From: Acidimicrobiales bacterium
GTDB taxonomy: Bacteria > Actinomycetota > Acidimicrobiia > Acidimicrobiales > SKKL01
Length of the DNA stretch: 50,031 nt
Assembly (NCBI GenBank): GCA_007121465.1
Contig: SKKL01000056.1
Span: forward strand, 1-50,031
Direction of reading: 5' to 3'
Under the pieces are notes generated by a model. It made no database searches. It worked only from the letters and a program-made list of their open reading frames with translations, and was not told the origin of the DNA. Position numbers and translations under genes: made by a program. This document shows, piece after piece, positions 27,742-36,459 of the stretch; the stretch's first letter is position 1, and each line of letters opens with the position of its first letter.

Positions 27742-29241
27742 TCAGGAGCGCTTGGGGAGCACCGGAGCATCGCGCCCGGTGCCGTGGGAGCCCGAGCGGG
27801 CGGTGCCGCCCTCCTCGTGATACTCCTCTTCCACGTTCACCGACCAGATGTCGTGGTCGGTGCCGTCGACGATGTTCTCGACGGTGAGCATCGCCGTGTA
27901 CATCGAGTGGTCCTGGTTGTTGTAGCGGTGCATACCGTTGCGGCCCACGGGGTGCACGTTGGGCGTGTTCGTCTCGATCCACCGCCGGAGAGTGTCGACC
28001 CGGTCGGTGTACCCCTCGTCGTAGGTGGGGTAGGCCTTGGGGACGCGCACGACATGGCCGAGTTCGACCTGGTCGGGGTCGACGAGCCCGAGGAAGGCGA
28101 TCTCCTGCTTCGCCTGGGTGATCAGGTCCTCGTCGGACTTCTCCCACATCTCGTCGCCCTCGAACACGAAGTACTCGAGGCCGAGGCAGGTGCGGCCCTC
28201 CTTCACCATGAACGGCGACCACGATCCGTAGTTCTGGATCCGACCCACCTCGACTTCGGGCGAGTGGATGTAGATCCAGTTGTCCGGGAAGGCGAACTCC
28301 TCGGGGACGACGAGGGCCACCGAGAGGAAGTCCCGGTAGGTGATGTCGTCGGCCGCCTCGACCACCTCGGGCGGAGCGGCGGGCTCCATTCCCTTGACGA
28401 GCTTGGTGAAGGGCATCGAGGAGATGACCGCGTCGCACTCGAAGGTGGAGGTCGATCCGTCGGGATGTTCGGCGACGACCTCGGATGCACCACCCTCGCC
28501 GTGGCGGATCGTCCTGACCTTGGTCTCCATGTGGACCGTGGAACCGGCGGCAACCACCTTGTCCCGGCACACCTCCCACATCATGCCCGGGCCGTACTTC
28601 GGGTACTCGAACTCCTCGATGAGCGAGGTGATGTCCTTCTGGTTCCGCTTGGGGAGGATGGCGTTGGTGATGGCCTTGCGCAGGTCGAGGTTCTTGATCC
28701 GCTGGGCGGCGAAATCGGCCTCGAGATCGGCGGCCGGGATGCCCCACACCTTCTCGGTGTAGCTCTTGAAGAAGTGCTGGTAGAGGCGCTTGCCGAACTT
28801 GGCGGTGACCCAACCCTCGAACTTGTCCTGGTTCTTCGGTGGGCGGATCTGAGCCCAGACATAGGAGCTCACACAGCGCACCGCCTCGATGGGGCCGAGG
28901 TTCTTCAGCGCGTTGGTGGCCTTGAGCGGGTAGTCGTAGTACTTGCCCTGGTAGAAGATCCGGCTCATCCGAGGGCGGAGCAGGAAATCCTCGTCGGGAA
29001 GGATCTCGTGCCAGAGGTCCTCGACCTCTTTGACCTTGGTGAAGAAGCGGTGGCCGCCGATGTCGAAGCGCCAGCCGTCGCGCTCGACGGTTCGGCTGAT
29101 GCCGCCCACCTGGTCGGTGCCCTCGAGGACCGTGCAGGTGATGCCTCGGCGGGCCAGCTCGAAGGCGGCGGTGAGCCCGGCGGGGCCGGCCCCGATCACG
29201 ACGACTCGGGGAGCGTTGTCGGCGGTGCTGTCAGGTGTCAT
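27742..29241 (-). CDS. FAD-dependent oxidoreductase of the UGM/HemY-like superfamily
   Basis: 499 residues. Rossmann dinucleotide motif VVVIGAGPAGLTAAFELARRG near residue 13, then VGGISRTVERDGWRFDIGGHRFFTK, RIFYQGKYYDYPLKATNAL, and WVTAKFGKRLYQHFFKSYTEKVWG. This last block is typical of a subfamily often annotated as protoporphyrinogen-oxidase-like or UDP-galactopyranose-mutase-like and found beside glycosyltransferases. It is convergent with the GT2-methyltransferase gene (23-nt gap). Given the neighbourhood, a role in making or modifying an envelope sugar is more likely than heme synthesis. The reaction cannot be assigned. Confidence 0.82.
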   Translation of the reverse strand: MTPDSTADNAPRVVVIGAGPAGLTAAFELARRGITCTVLEGTDQVGGISRTVERDGWRFDIGGHRFFTKVKEVEDLWHEILPDEDFLLRPRMSRIFYQGKYYDYPLKATNALKNLGPIEAVRCVSSYVWAQIRPPKNQDKFEGWVTAKFGKRLYQHFFKSYTEKVWGIPAADLEADFAAQRIKNLDLRKAITNAILPKRNQKDITSLIEEFEYPKYGPGMMWEVCRDKVVAAGSTVHMETKVRTIRHGEGGASEVVAEHPDGSTSTFECDAVISSMPFTKLVKGMEPAAPPEVVEAADDITYRDFLSVALVVPEEFAFPDNWIYIHSPEVEVGRIQNYGSWSPFMVKEGRTCLGLEYFVFEGDEMWEKSDEDLITQAKQEIAFLGLVDPDQVELGHVVRVPKAYPTYDEGYTDRVDTLRRWIETNTPNVHPVGRNGMHRYNNQDHSMYTAMLTVENIVDGTDHDIWSVNVEEEYHEEGGTARSGSHGTGRDAPVLPKRS

Positions 29242-29336
29242 CGAGCTATGCGGACCTTTGCGGAAGGGGTGCAGTACGGGCGCGGACCGCTCAGGCTAGA
29301 CGCGCCTCGTGAGACCGGCACAGTTGGTCGCGCCAC

Positions 29337-29342
29337 TAGGGT
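29337..29342 (+). promoter_or_regulatory. -10 box for leaderless GT39-like transcript
   Basis: TAGGGT followed by six bases and GTG, with no ribosome site; no clear -35. Confidence 0.5.
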
Positions 29343-29348
29343 GTCGCC

Positions 29349-30896
29349 GTGCCGAGCGCCCTCGAATACGACCGCGATGACGACCGCCCGCAACTGGCAC
29401 CTCCGACCACCGCCGAGTGGGTGGTCCTGGCCGTCGCCCTCGTCGCCGGCCTGGTGCTGCGCTTCGCCACCACCTCGGCGCTGTGGCTCGACGAGGCGTT
29501 GAGCGTCAACATCGCCGCCCTCCCCCTCGGCGAGATCACCGACGCTCTGCGTCAGGACGGCCACCCCCCGCTGTACTACGGCCTGTTGCACGGGTGGATG
29601 CAGGTGTTCGGCGACGGCGACGTCGCCGTCCGGGCACTGTCGGGCGTCTTCTCCGTCCTGACCCTGGTGGTGGTGTGGGAGCTGGCCCGCCGCCGCGGTG
29701 GCGTCGCCGTCGCCGCCGGGTCGATGCTGGTCCTGACGCTGCTGCCCTACGCCACCCGCTACGCCACCGAAGCGCGGATGTACAGTCTGGTGACGCTGTT
29801 GGTTGCCATCGGATGGTGGGCTCTCGACCAGGCTTTCGAACGCCCGGACTCCCGTTGGCCTGCCGTGGTCGTCGGCGTTGCTGCCGCAGGGTTGCTGTAC
29901 AGCCACTACTGGTCGCTGTGGCCACTCGGAGCCACCGGCTGTCTGATGCTCGTGGTGTGGTGGCGGTCCGACGACGAGCGCCGCCGCGTGGGTCGCCGTT
30001 GCGCCGTCGCCCTCCTGGCCGGCGCGGTTGCCTTCGTGCCCTGGCTACCCGTTCTCGCCGACCAGTTGGCCCGCACCGGTACGCCGTGGGCGGCTGGCAC
30101 CCGACCCACAGCAGCGTTGGCCATCGCCGTGAGCGATCTGGCCGGAACGCCGGTGATGGTCGACGCCCTCCTGGGGGCCATGGCTCTCGTGGTCCTGGTG
30201 CTGCTCGGACTGTTCGCCGTCCCCCAGCCACCCTGGGGTGTCCGACTCGACCTCCGCACCGTTCCGGGCGTCCGTCTCGAGTTGGGCGTGGTCGTGGCCG
30301 CCCTAGCGGTCGGAATCGCCGTGGCCTGGGCGATGGACACCGCCTTCGCGAGTCGCTACATCGCCTTCGTGGTCCCGGTGGTCGCCGTTGCCGCCGGTCG
30401 AGGTCTGGCGGTGCTGCCCGGTCCGACGCCCCGCCTGGTGGCGGGTGTCGGGACCGCGGTGCTTCTCGGAGCGGTGTCGGTCGTGGGCGTGGTCGACCAA
30501 CGGACCCAGGCAGAATCCGCCGCCGAGGCGGTCACCGCCACGAGCGCCGACCTCGTCGTCCTGTGCCCCGACCAGCTCGGACCCGCGTTCTCGCGAGTGG
30601 CTGATCCCGACCTCCGCATCATCACCGTTCCCGAGCTCACCGCTCCGGAGCGGGTCGACTGGCGCGACTACGAGGAGCGCAACCGTGGGGCCGACGCGGT
30701 CGCGGTGGCCGAACAGATCCTCGAGCAGCGCGAGGGCGGCTCGATCTGGATCGTCTGGAAGGACGGATACCAGACCTACGAGGGCCTCTGCGAGTCCGTC
30801 CGGAACCACCTCGTCGCCGCCCTCGGCGGCACCACGGTCCTCGATGCCGACGCCGCGCGCTACTTCGAACCCATGAGGGTCGAGCGGGCCGGGTGA
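29349..30896 (+). CDS. GT39/ArnT-like polytopic glycosyltransferase
   Basis: 515 residues, about ten hydrophobic helices and a C-terminal extracytoplasmic domain of about 130 residues. The first loop contains TTSALWLDEALSVNIAALPL, the acidic motif of GT-C (PMT_2) enzymes, and GHPPLYYGLLHGWMQVFGDGDVAVRALSG. Such proteins use polyprenyl-phosphate sugars to glycosylate lipids, proteins or glycans outside the membrane. The GTG start is supported by the TAGGGT box six bases upstream. It sits beside a GT2 able to make such a donor, which supports a two-step donor/acceptor pathway (inference). Confidence 0.82.
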   Translation: MPSALEYDRDDDRPQLAPPTTAEWVVLAVALVAGLVLRFATTSALWLDEALSVNIAALPLGEITDALRQDGHPPLYYGLLHGWMQVFGDGDVAVRALSGVFSVLTLVVVWELARRRGGVAVAAGSMLVLTLLPYATRYATEARMYSLVTLLVAIGWWALDQAFERPDSRWPAVVVGVAAAGLLYSHYWSLWPLGATGCLMLVVWWRSDDERRRVGRRCAVALLAGAVAFVPWLPVLADQLARTGTPWAAGTRPTAALAIAVSDLAGTPVMVDALLGAMALVVLVLLGLFAVPQPPWGVRLDLRTVPGVRLELGVVVAALAVGIAVAWAMDTAFASRYIAFVVPVVAVAAGRGLAVLPGPTPRLVAGVGTAVLLGAVSVVGVVDQRTQAESAAEAVTATSADLVVLCPDQLGPAFSRVADPDLRIITVPELTAPERVDWRDYEERNRGADAVAVAEQILEQREGGSIWIVWKDGYQTYEGLCESVRNHLVAALGGTTVLDADAARYFEPMRVERAG

Positions 30897-30936
30897 GGTC
30901 CGCCATGGGTGGTTCCCGGCGTGCGAGGATCGTCCC

Positions 30937-31149
30937 GTGGAACCCTCTGTCCTGAACCCTCCCTCCGACCTGGTTCCGGTGCCCTGCCCCCGCTGTGGCA
31001 GCGCGGTCGAGGAGCGCTTCTACGGTCCCTGCTCGGGGTGCCGCGATGAGCTCCGCTCTCTCCTCGGGGGGCCTCGACGTGAGGTCGAGGTCGAGGCCTA
31101 CGAACCGAAGATGAACGTGACCCCCAACGCGGTCGCCCTCAAGGAGTGA
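30937..31149 (+). CDS. Small zinc-ribbon protein
   Basis: 70 residues with one zinc ribbon: PVPCPRCGSAVEERFYGPCSGCRDELRSLL (CxxC and CxxC, 14 residues between), followed by an acidic/hydrophobic tail (VEVEAYEPKMNVTPNAVALKE). No catalytic motif. GTG start, with GAGGAT six bases upstream as a weak leaderless -10. It overlaps the convergent acyl-CoA ligase gene by 11 nt. Function unknown; such ribbons bind nucleic acid or protein. Confidence 0.7.
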   Translation: MEPSVLNPPSDLVPVPCPRCGSAVEERFYGPCSGCRDELRSLLGGPRREVEVEAYEPKMNVTPNAVALKE

Positions 31150-32797
31150 TCGAGCCAGTCTCGGCGAGGACCTGCTCTCGCGCCCACGCATAGTCGGGCT
31201 TCCCCGCCGGGCTGCGCATCACGTGGTCGCGACGCACGATGGTCCGCGGCAGCTTGTATCGGGCGAGGTGTTGTGCACAGCTCTCCCGCAGCTCCTCGTC
31301 GTCGACGGCCTCACCATCTCGGATCACCACGATCGCCGCGACCTCGCTGCCCCACCGGGGGGAGGGACGACCCACGACGATCGCATCGATCACCGAGCGG
31401 TGAACCTTCAAGGCGGCCTCGACCTCCTCCGCAAAGACCTTCTCACCGCCGGTGTTGATCGTCACCGCGTCGCGGCCGTGCAGCTCGATGGTCCCGTCGG
31501 CGAGGAGCCGGGCCCGATCCCCGGGAACGGAGTAGCGGATGCCGTCGATGACGGGGAAGGTGCGCGCCGTCTTGTCCGGATCGCCCAGGTAGCCGCGGGG
31601 CACTCGGCCGCCCTGTGCCAACCACCCCAGCTCCTCGGCGCCGGGGTCGAGGTGGCCCTGAAGGTCCTCGGAGAGCACGGTCGAGCCGTCGGAGCGGTCG
31701 AACCCCGCCGCGGCGCCGCCACCCGCCTTCGACGACCGAGTGCCCTGGCGTCCACTCTCGGACGAGCCGAGGACATCGACGATCGTCACCTGCGGCAGGA
31801 CCTCGAGCAGCTCGTCGGCCACATGGGGGGTGAGGGCGGCGCCGCCGCTCATCACGAAGCGCAGAGTGGGGACCTCGCGCGGGGACCGACGCAGCTCCTC
31901 GATCAGCGGACGGGCGAACGAGTCGCCGACGATCAGCAGCGACGTGACCGCTTCACGGCGGCACGTGTCGAGGAGGTCAGCGGGATCGAGGTGGTCGGTG
32001 TGATCCTGGACCACCACGGTGCCTCCGGCGAGCCACGCGCTGATCGCGTTCCAGTGCGCTGCCCCGTGCATGAAAGGCGGAGAGGGGAGTGCCCGCAGCG
32101 CCGAGTCGCGTGCCCGTTCGACGATGGGGCCGATGCTGTCGTACTCCGAGCCGGACCGATCGCGCATGCCGAGTGCGGCCACCAGGAAGTCCGCTTGTCG
32201 CCAGCACACCCCCTTGGGCGCGCCGGTCGTCCCGCCCGTGTAGAGCAGGTAGAGGTCGTCTCCGCTCCACGCCTCGACCATGTCGGCCGGCAGATCCGGG
32301 TCGGCGTGGTCCAACATCTCCTCGTAGTCGAGACTCCCGGGAAGGGGCGCGTGTCCGCTCCCGTCGGGCACCCGGATGATCAGCTCGAGGTCGGGCAGGT
32401 CGTCGAGGATCTCGGCCAGGACGGGGGTGAAGACCTCGTGGTGGACCAGGGCGCGGGAACGAGAGTCGGTGAGGAGATAGCGCAGCTCGTCGGCGACGTA
32501 GCGGTAGTTGACGTTCACCGCCGCACCGCCGGCCTTCATGGTGCCGAGCATCGCCTCGAGGTACTCGGTGCCGTTGTGGAGATAGAGCGCCACGTGGTCG
32601 TGGGGCGACTCCCACGGCTCGCAGTCGGCGAGCGAACCGTGTCGACCGATTCCGTGGAACGCCAGCGCGGCGGCGAAGCGGCGTGTCCTGTCGGTGACCG
32701 CGGCCCAGGAGAGATGACGGTCGCGGTGGATCAGGCAGTCGTGGTCGGGGATGGCCCGACCGATGGCCTCGTGGAGTCGAGGCAGGTTCAGTTCCAC
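31139..32797 (-). CDS. Acyl-CoA synthetase (AMP-forming, FadD-like)
   Basis: 552 residues, ANL superfamily. P-loop LYLLYTGGTTGAPKGVCW, adenylate motif DVLGSSESGRQGT, hinge-region motif PGDRARLLADGTIELHGRD, and the C-terminal catalytic-Lys region RTIVRRDHVMRSPAGKPDYAWARE. It activates a carboxylic acid (probably fatty or aromatic) with ATP and CoA. The GTG start has GAGGA about nine bases upstream, inside the cyclophilin tail. Only 5 nt separate the two genes, so they share a transcript. Confidence 0.9.
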   Translation of the reverse strand: MELNLPRLHEAIGRAIPDHDCLIHRDRHLSWAAVTDRTRRFAAALAFHGIGRHGSLADCEPWESPHDHVALYLHNGTEYLEAMLGTMKAGGAAVNVNYRYVADELRYLLTDSRSRALVHHEVFTPVLAEILDDLPDLELIIRVPDGSGHAPLPGSLDYEEMLDHADPDLPADMVEAWSGDDLYLLYTGGTTGAPKGVCWRQADFLVAALGMRDRSGSEYDSIGPIVERARDSALRALPSPPFMHGAAHWNAISAWLAGGTVVVQDHTDHLDPADLLDTCRREAVTSLLIVGDSFARPLIEELRRSPREVPTLRFVMSGGAALTPHVADELLEVLPQVTIVDVLGSSESGRQGTRSSKAGGGAAAGFDRSDGSTVLSEDLQGHLDPGAEELGWLAQGGRVPRGYLGDPDKTARTFPVIDGIRYSVPGDRARLLADGTIELHGRDAVTINTGGEKVFAEEVEAALKVHRSVIDAIVVGRPSPRWGSEVAAIVVIRDGEAVDDEELRESCAQHLARYKLPRTIVRRDHVMRSPAGKPDYAWAREQVLAETGSITP

Positions 32798-32802
32798 CGA
32801 GG

Positions 32803-33279
32803 TCAGTCCTCGGTGACCTCGGACACCTGGACCGATTCCATCGTGTCGCCCACCTCGATCGACAACGCCACCTCCATGCCGTCGGTGACCTTGCCGAAGT
32901 AGTTGTAGTTCTTGTCGAGGCGACCCTTGAGGTTCTCGATGCAGATGAAGAACTGCGAACCGTTGGTGTTGGGGCCGGCGTTGGCCATGGCCACCGCTCC
33001 GAGGTGGTAGTCGCCCTTGACCGGTTCGTCGGCGAACCGGTAGCCGGGGTTGCCGCGGCCGTCGCCGTCAGGACAGCCACCCTGGATCACGAAGCCGGGG
33101 ACGACCCGATGGAAGGTGAGTCCGTCGTAGAAGCCCGTCCGGGCGAGGTGGACGAAGTTGTTGACCGTCACCGGGGCGAGCGCCGGGTCGAGCTCGAGAA
33201 CGATGCTGCCCTTCGGGGTCGAGATGTCGACCCGGTAGCGGGCGTCGGTGTCGATGGTCATGTCAGGAGCAGATGCCAT
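32803..33279 (-). CDS. Cyclophilin-type peptidyl-prolyl cis-trans isomerase
   Basis: 158 residues, complete cyclophilin fold: VTVNNFVHLARTGFYDGLTFHRVVPGFVIQGGCPDGDGRGNPGYRF (catalytic Arg in FHRV), GAVAMANAGPNTNGSQFFI and YFGKVTDGMEV. It speeds proline isomerisation in protein folding. There is no signal peptide, so it should be cytosolic. The start at 33279 is chosen over 33261; neither has a good ribosome site. It is followed 5 nt later by the acyl-CoA ligase gene. Confidence 0.93.
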   Translation of the reverse strand: MASAPDMTIDTDARYRVDISTPKGSIVLELDPALAPVTVNNFVHLARTGFYDGLTFHRVVPGFVIQGGCPDGDGRGNPGYRFADEPVKGDYHLGAVAMANAGPNTNGSQFFICIENLKGRLDKNYNYFGKVTDGMEVALSIEVGDTMESVQVSEVTED

Positions 33280-33310
33280 GCCCCATGCTCGCACGTCGGC
33301 CCCGTGGCGG

Positions 33311-33967
33311 TCACACCCGTGAGGCGTCGGGCCGGGTGGCCAGTGGCGGAACCGTCTGCTCACCCGCCCCGATGGTGGCGATCCCGCCCGGAATCAGGGG
33401 CGACAGACCCTTCCAGGCCAAGATGCTCACCAGGTCGACGAGGGAGTCGAAGTCGAGCGGCTCGCCGATCCTCTCGTGTTCGGTGATCGCGGTCTGGAGC
33501 ATCCCCCCGATGGCCGCGGTGATGATCCGGGCCTCGGGAGTTCCACCCCACTTCCGGGTGAGGGTCTCCAACCGTTGGCGTCGGGCCTCGAGGACGGCCG
33601 GGTGTTGGCTCGTCGCGGCGGAGCTGATCAGCGCCCAGGGACCCGGGTTGTCCAGCGCGAACCGCAAGCACAGCCGCACCCACTCACGGGCCTGTTCGGC
33701 GGGACGGAGCCCCGGGTCGAAAGCCGGAGCGATCGCCTCGTCGAGCTCCTCGAAACACTTGAGGCAGACCGCGCCGACCAGGCCCCCACGGTCACCGAAG
33801 TAGTTGTAGACCAGGGCACGAGAAACCCCGGCCGCTGCGGCGATCTCCTCGAAGGTGACCTCGGTGGGCTCGCGACCGGCGAAGACGCCGATCGCAGCAT
33901 CGATGATCTGGGCCCTCCGCTTCGCTGGTGCGAGCCGGGTTCGTGGACCCGGAGGTGGTGGTGCCAT
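33311..33967 (-). CDS. TetR-family transcriptional regulator
   Basis: 218 residues. N-terminal helix-turn-helix: RRAQIIDAAIGVFAGREPTEVTFEEIAAAAGVSRALVYNYFGDRGGLVGAV is a textbook TetR DNA-binding domain. The helical C-terminal domain (about 70-200) would bind an unknown ligand, and Pro-rich ends flank the fold. AAAAGGAG lies 6 nt before the ATG. It sits 45 nt after oppF and 31 nt before the cyclophilin gene on the same strand. Targets may include either neighbour or the lipid genes nearby. Confidence 0.9.
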   Translation of the reverse strand: MAPPPPGPRTRLAPAKRRAQIIDAAIGVFAGREPTEVTFEEIAAAAGVSRALVYNYFGDRGGLVGAVCLKCFEELDEAIAPAFDPGLRPAEQAREWVRLCLRFALDNPGPWALISSAATSQHPAVLEARRQRLETLTRKWGGTPEARIITAAIGGMLQTAITEHERIGEPLDFDSLVDLVSILAWKGLSPLIPGGIATIGAGEQTVPPLATRPDASRV

Positions 33968-34012
33968 CCGCAGCTCCTTTTGGCCGGCGGTGGTCTTCGG
34001 GCGCCGGGTGTC

Positions 34013-35032
34013 TCAGGAGGTGGGTGCAGGTTCCTCGGCGTCGACGAGCGGGAAGTGGCAGGCCACCCAGTGGTCGTCACCGACCCGCCTCATGGTGGGC
34101 TCGGTCTGGGCACAGCGGTCGGTGGCCTTGGGACAACGCGTCCGGAACCGACAGCCACTCGGCGGCATGATGGGCGACGGAAGCTCACCCTTGATGATGT
34201 CCTTCGCCTCGGGGCGAACCGTGGGGTCGGGAACCGGGATCGAGGTGAGCAGCGCATCGGTGTAGGGGTGGGCGGGCTCGCGATAGATCGCGTCGGGCGG
34301 ACCGACCTCGCACATCTTTCCGAGGTACATGACCGCGACCCGGTCGCTGATGTTCTTCACGACCGCCAGGTCGTGGGCGATGAACACGAGGGTGAGTTGG
34401 TACTCGGCCTTCATGTCCTCGAGCAGGTTGAGGATCTGGGCCTGCACCGACACGTCGAGCGCCGACACGGGCTCGTCGCAGATGATGACCTTGGGGTCGA
34501 GAACCAGCGACCGGGCGATCGAGATTCGCTGGCACTGGCCACCGGAGAACTCGTGGGCTCGCTTCGGCTTGGCAACGGTCGGATCGAGCCCGACCGAGGT
34601 CAGAACCTTGTCGACGACCGCCTCGCGCTCCTCGTCGGTGCCTCGCTTCCAGATGTTGAGAGGCTCAGACACCACTTCGCCGATCCGGCGTCGCGGGTTG
34701 AGCGAGGAGATCGGGTCCTGGAAGATCATCTGGATCTCAGGACGGAGCTTGCGCACCTGTTCCGCGCTGAGCGACGTGATCTCCTCGCCACGGAACCGGA
34801 TCGAGCCGCTGGTGGGCGAGGGCAGCTGCATGAGAGCACGGCCGGTCGTCGATTTGCCGCAACCGGACTCGCCGACGAGACCCATGGTCTCGCCTTCGAG
34901 GATGTCGAAGCTGATGTCGCTGACCGCGTGGACCTTGATCCCCTTCTTCAGCGGGAACTCCACGGTGAGGTTCTCGACGCTGATGAGGGGGTTCTGCTCG
35001 GGGCGCAGATGCGCGGTGCCGCTACCGGCCAT
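34013..35032 (-). CDS. oppF: Oligopeptide/dipeptide ABC transporter ATPase, OppF/DppF type
   Basis: 339 residues. Walker A GESGCGKST, Q-loop MIFQDPISSLNPRRR, signature FSGGQCQRISIARSL, Walker B VIICDEPVSALDVSV, switch VFIAHDLAVV. The C-terminal Cys cluster CRFRTRCPKATDRC plus a later Cys (VACHFP) is typical of Opp/Dpp ATPases and can hold an iron-sulfur centre. It would energise peptide import together with OppD. It starts 11 nt inside oppD. No permease or binding protein is adjacent. Confidence 0.92.
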   Translation of the reverse strand: MAGSGTAHLRPEQNPLISVENLTVEFPLKKGIKVHAVSDISFDILEGETMGLVGESGCGKSTTGRALMQLPSPTSGSIRFRGEEITSLSAEQVRKLRPEIQMIFQDPISSLNPRRRIGEVVSEPLNIWKRGTDEEREAVVDKVLTSVGLDPTVAKPKRAHEFSGGQCQRISIARSLVLDPKVIICDEPVSALDVSVQAQILNLLEDMKAEYQLTLVFIAHDLAVVKNISDRVAVMYLGKMCEVGPPDAIYREPAHPYTDALLTSIPVPDPTVRPEAKDIIKGELPSPIMPPSGCRFRTRCPKATDRCAQTEPTMRRVGDDHWVACHFPLVDAEEPAPTS

Positions 35033-36146
35033 GGGTTGCCTCCGTGGGGTTCGCCTCGAGCGTCACGAGGGTCTGCGGGAGTTGCGCCTCGATGTTCCGC
35101 TCGAACGCGGCGCGATTCTCGGGGGTGCCCACCGGGAACCAGCAGGCGTACTGGTGACCCGGGGAGGCCGCATCGACGAGCGGCGGCTCTTCCTCGTGGC
35201 ACTTGGGCTGTGCGTAGGGACACCGCGGGCTGAAGTTGCAGCCCTTCGGCGGATTGATGAGGTCCGGTGGACGGCCGCCGATGATCTTGAGTCGGGTGTG
35301 GCTCTCGTTCTCGAGGCGGGGGATCGACCGCAACAGTGCCTCGGTGTAGGGCATCTTCATCTGGGAGAACAGGACCGGGGTGGGCGCCTTCTCCACGACG
35401 TTGCCGCCGTACATCACGATGATCTCGTCGGTGCGACCGGCCACCACGCCCAGGTCGTGGGTGACCAGCACCATGCCCATGTCGCGCTCGCGCTGCTGGC
35501 GGTGCAACAGGTCGAGGATCTGGGCCTGGACGGTGACGTCGAGTGCGGTGGTGGGCTCGTCGGCCATGAGGAGCTTGGGGCCACAGGCGAGAGCGATGGC
35601 GATCGTCACCCGCTGGCGCATACCCCCCGAGAGCTGGTGGGGGTACTCGTCGACGCGCTTCTCGGGCTCGGGGATGTTCACCGAGCGGAGCAGCTCGACT
35701 GCTGTCTGGTGGGCTTCGTTCTTGTCGAGGTCGAGGTGGAAGCGCAGCGACTCGGTGATCTGGCGCCCGACCTTCACGACCGGGTTGAGCGAGGTCATCG
35801 GGTCCTGGAAGACCATGGCGATGTCGATGCCCCAGACCTGGCGCATCTCCTTGGGGCTGAGACCGGTGATGTCGCGGCCCTCGAAGTTGACCAGGCCCTC
35901 CCGGACGACGTTGTTCTTCGGCAACAGGTTCATCACCGAGCGCGACAACACGGTCTTGCCCGAGCCGGACTCACCCACGATGCCGAGGGTCTTGCCCCGG
36001 TCGAGGGTGAACGACACGCCGTTGACTGCTCGGACCCGGCCGAGGGGCGTGATGAAGTGGGTCTTCAGGTCACGCACCTCGAGAAGGTGCTGGCCATCGG
36101 CCTGAGACGGTGCCTCGAGCTTGGAGACCGACCGGCGACGGTTCAT
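35022..36146 (-). CDS. oppD: Oligopeptide/dipeptide ABC transporter ATPase, OppD/DppD type
   Basis: 374 residues. Walker A GESGSGKTV, Q-loop MVFQDPMTSLNPV, signature LSGGMRQRVTIAIAL, Walker B LLMADEPTTALDVTV, switch LVTHDLGVV; Cys cluster CNFSPRCPYAQPKC and a final Cys (YACWFP). It is the partner of OppF. The ATG has CAGGAG upstream (nine bases), and its first bases overlap the stop of a possible 37-codon upstream ORF. A strong promoter about 220 bp upstream drives the pair. Permease genes must be elsewhere. Confidence 0.92.
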   Translation of the reverse strand: MNRRRSVSKLEAPSQADGQHLLEVRDLKTHFITPLGRVRAVNGVSFTLDRGKTLGIVGESGSGKTVLSRSVMNLLPKNNVVREGLVNFEGRDITGLSPKEMRQVWGIDIAMVFQDPMTSLNPVVKVGRQITESLRFHLDLDKNEAHQTAVELLRSVNIPEPEKRVDEYPHQLSGGMRQRVTIAIALACGPKLLMADEPTTALDVTVQAQILDLLHRQQRERDMGMVLVTHDLGVVAGRTDEIIVMYGGNVVEKAPTPVLFSQMKMPYTEALLRSIPRLENESHTRLKIIGGRPPDLINPPKGCNFSPRCPYAQPKCHEEEPPLVDAASPGHQYACWFPVGTPENRAAFERNIEAQLPQTLVTLEANPTEATHGR

Positions 36147-36256
36147 GGACAGAGCTCCTGGGTCTGACGTGGGCGGACGGCTCGACGACGGGGGGTCGAC
36201 GCAGGCGTCGGACGCGATGCGTCGACGTCGATCGTGCGGTACACCTCAACCTGCAC
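36143..36256 (-). CDS. Possible upstream ORF/leader peptide overlapping oppD (too short for the ORF track)
   Basis: 37 codons reading VQVEVYRTIDVD... to ...RQTQELCP, ending in a TGA that overlaps the oppD ATG (ATGA). GTG start, with AAGGGGGAACCG directly upstream, like other starts in this window. Arg/Pro-rich, no known family. It may couple translation into oppD, or be a chance frame in GC-rich DNA. Confidence 0.3.
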   Translation of the reverse strand: MQVEVYRTIDVDASRPTPASTPRRRAVRPRQTQELCP

Positions 36257-36363
36257 CCGGTTCCCCCTTCGCTGCCCGTTCACCGGGCGTCACCTGAGCC
36301 TTGCGAACTGCGACTGGCAGCGGTCGCAGCGTCCCGCGAGGCGACTCACGGGAGGCAGGCGTG

Positions 36364-36393
36364 ACCGTATTCAGTCGGTTGTCGTCGTGTCAA
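36364..36393 (-). promoter_or_regulatory. Strong promoter of oppDF
   Basis: On the minus strand a perfect TTGACA, 18-nt spacer, TACGGT. This is the best -35/-10 pair seen in the window. Transcription would begin near 36357, about 210 nt before oppD. Confidence 0.75.
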
Positions 36394-36433
36394 TTACCCA
36401 CCCGCCCGAGGCGCTCCACCCCGGCACCCGTCG

Positions 36434-36459
36434 TGCCACGATGGCATGCCTCGGGGCAT
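36434..36459 (-). terminator. Tandem small hairpins after the lytic transglycosylase
   Basis: TGCCA-CGA-TGGCA and ATGCC-TCGG-GGCAT lie back to back immediately after the stop codon. Short stems; probable but weak terminator. Confidence 0.4.

Noticed and set aside
26240-28813. 857-residue minus-strand ORF across the GT2-methyltransferase and flavoprotein genes
   Set aside because: Antisense to one well-supported gene and out of frame with another; composition is shadow-like.
36147-36357. Resemblance of GGGGGAACC in the opp leader to a c-di-AMP (ydaO) riboswitch
   Set aside because: The other conserved parts of that riboswitch (GGGTGAAT and the CCGTCAGCTAACC-like 3' segment) are absent; the GGGGGAAC string recurs here as a ribosome site.
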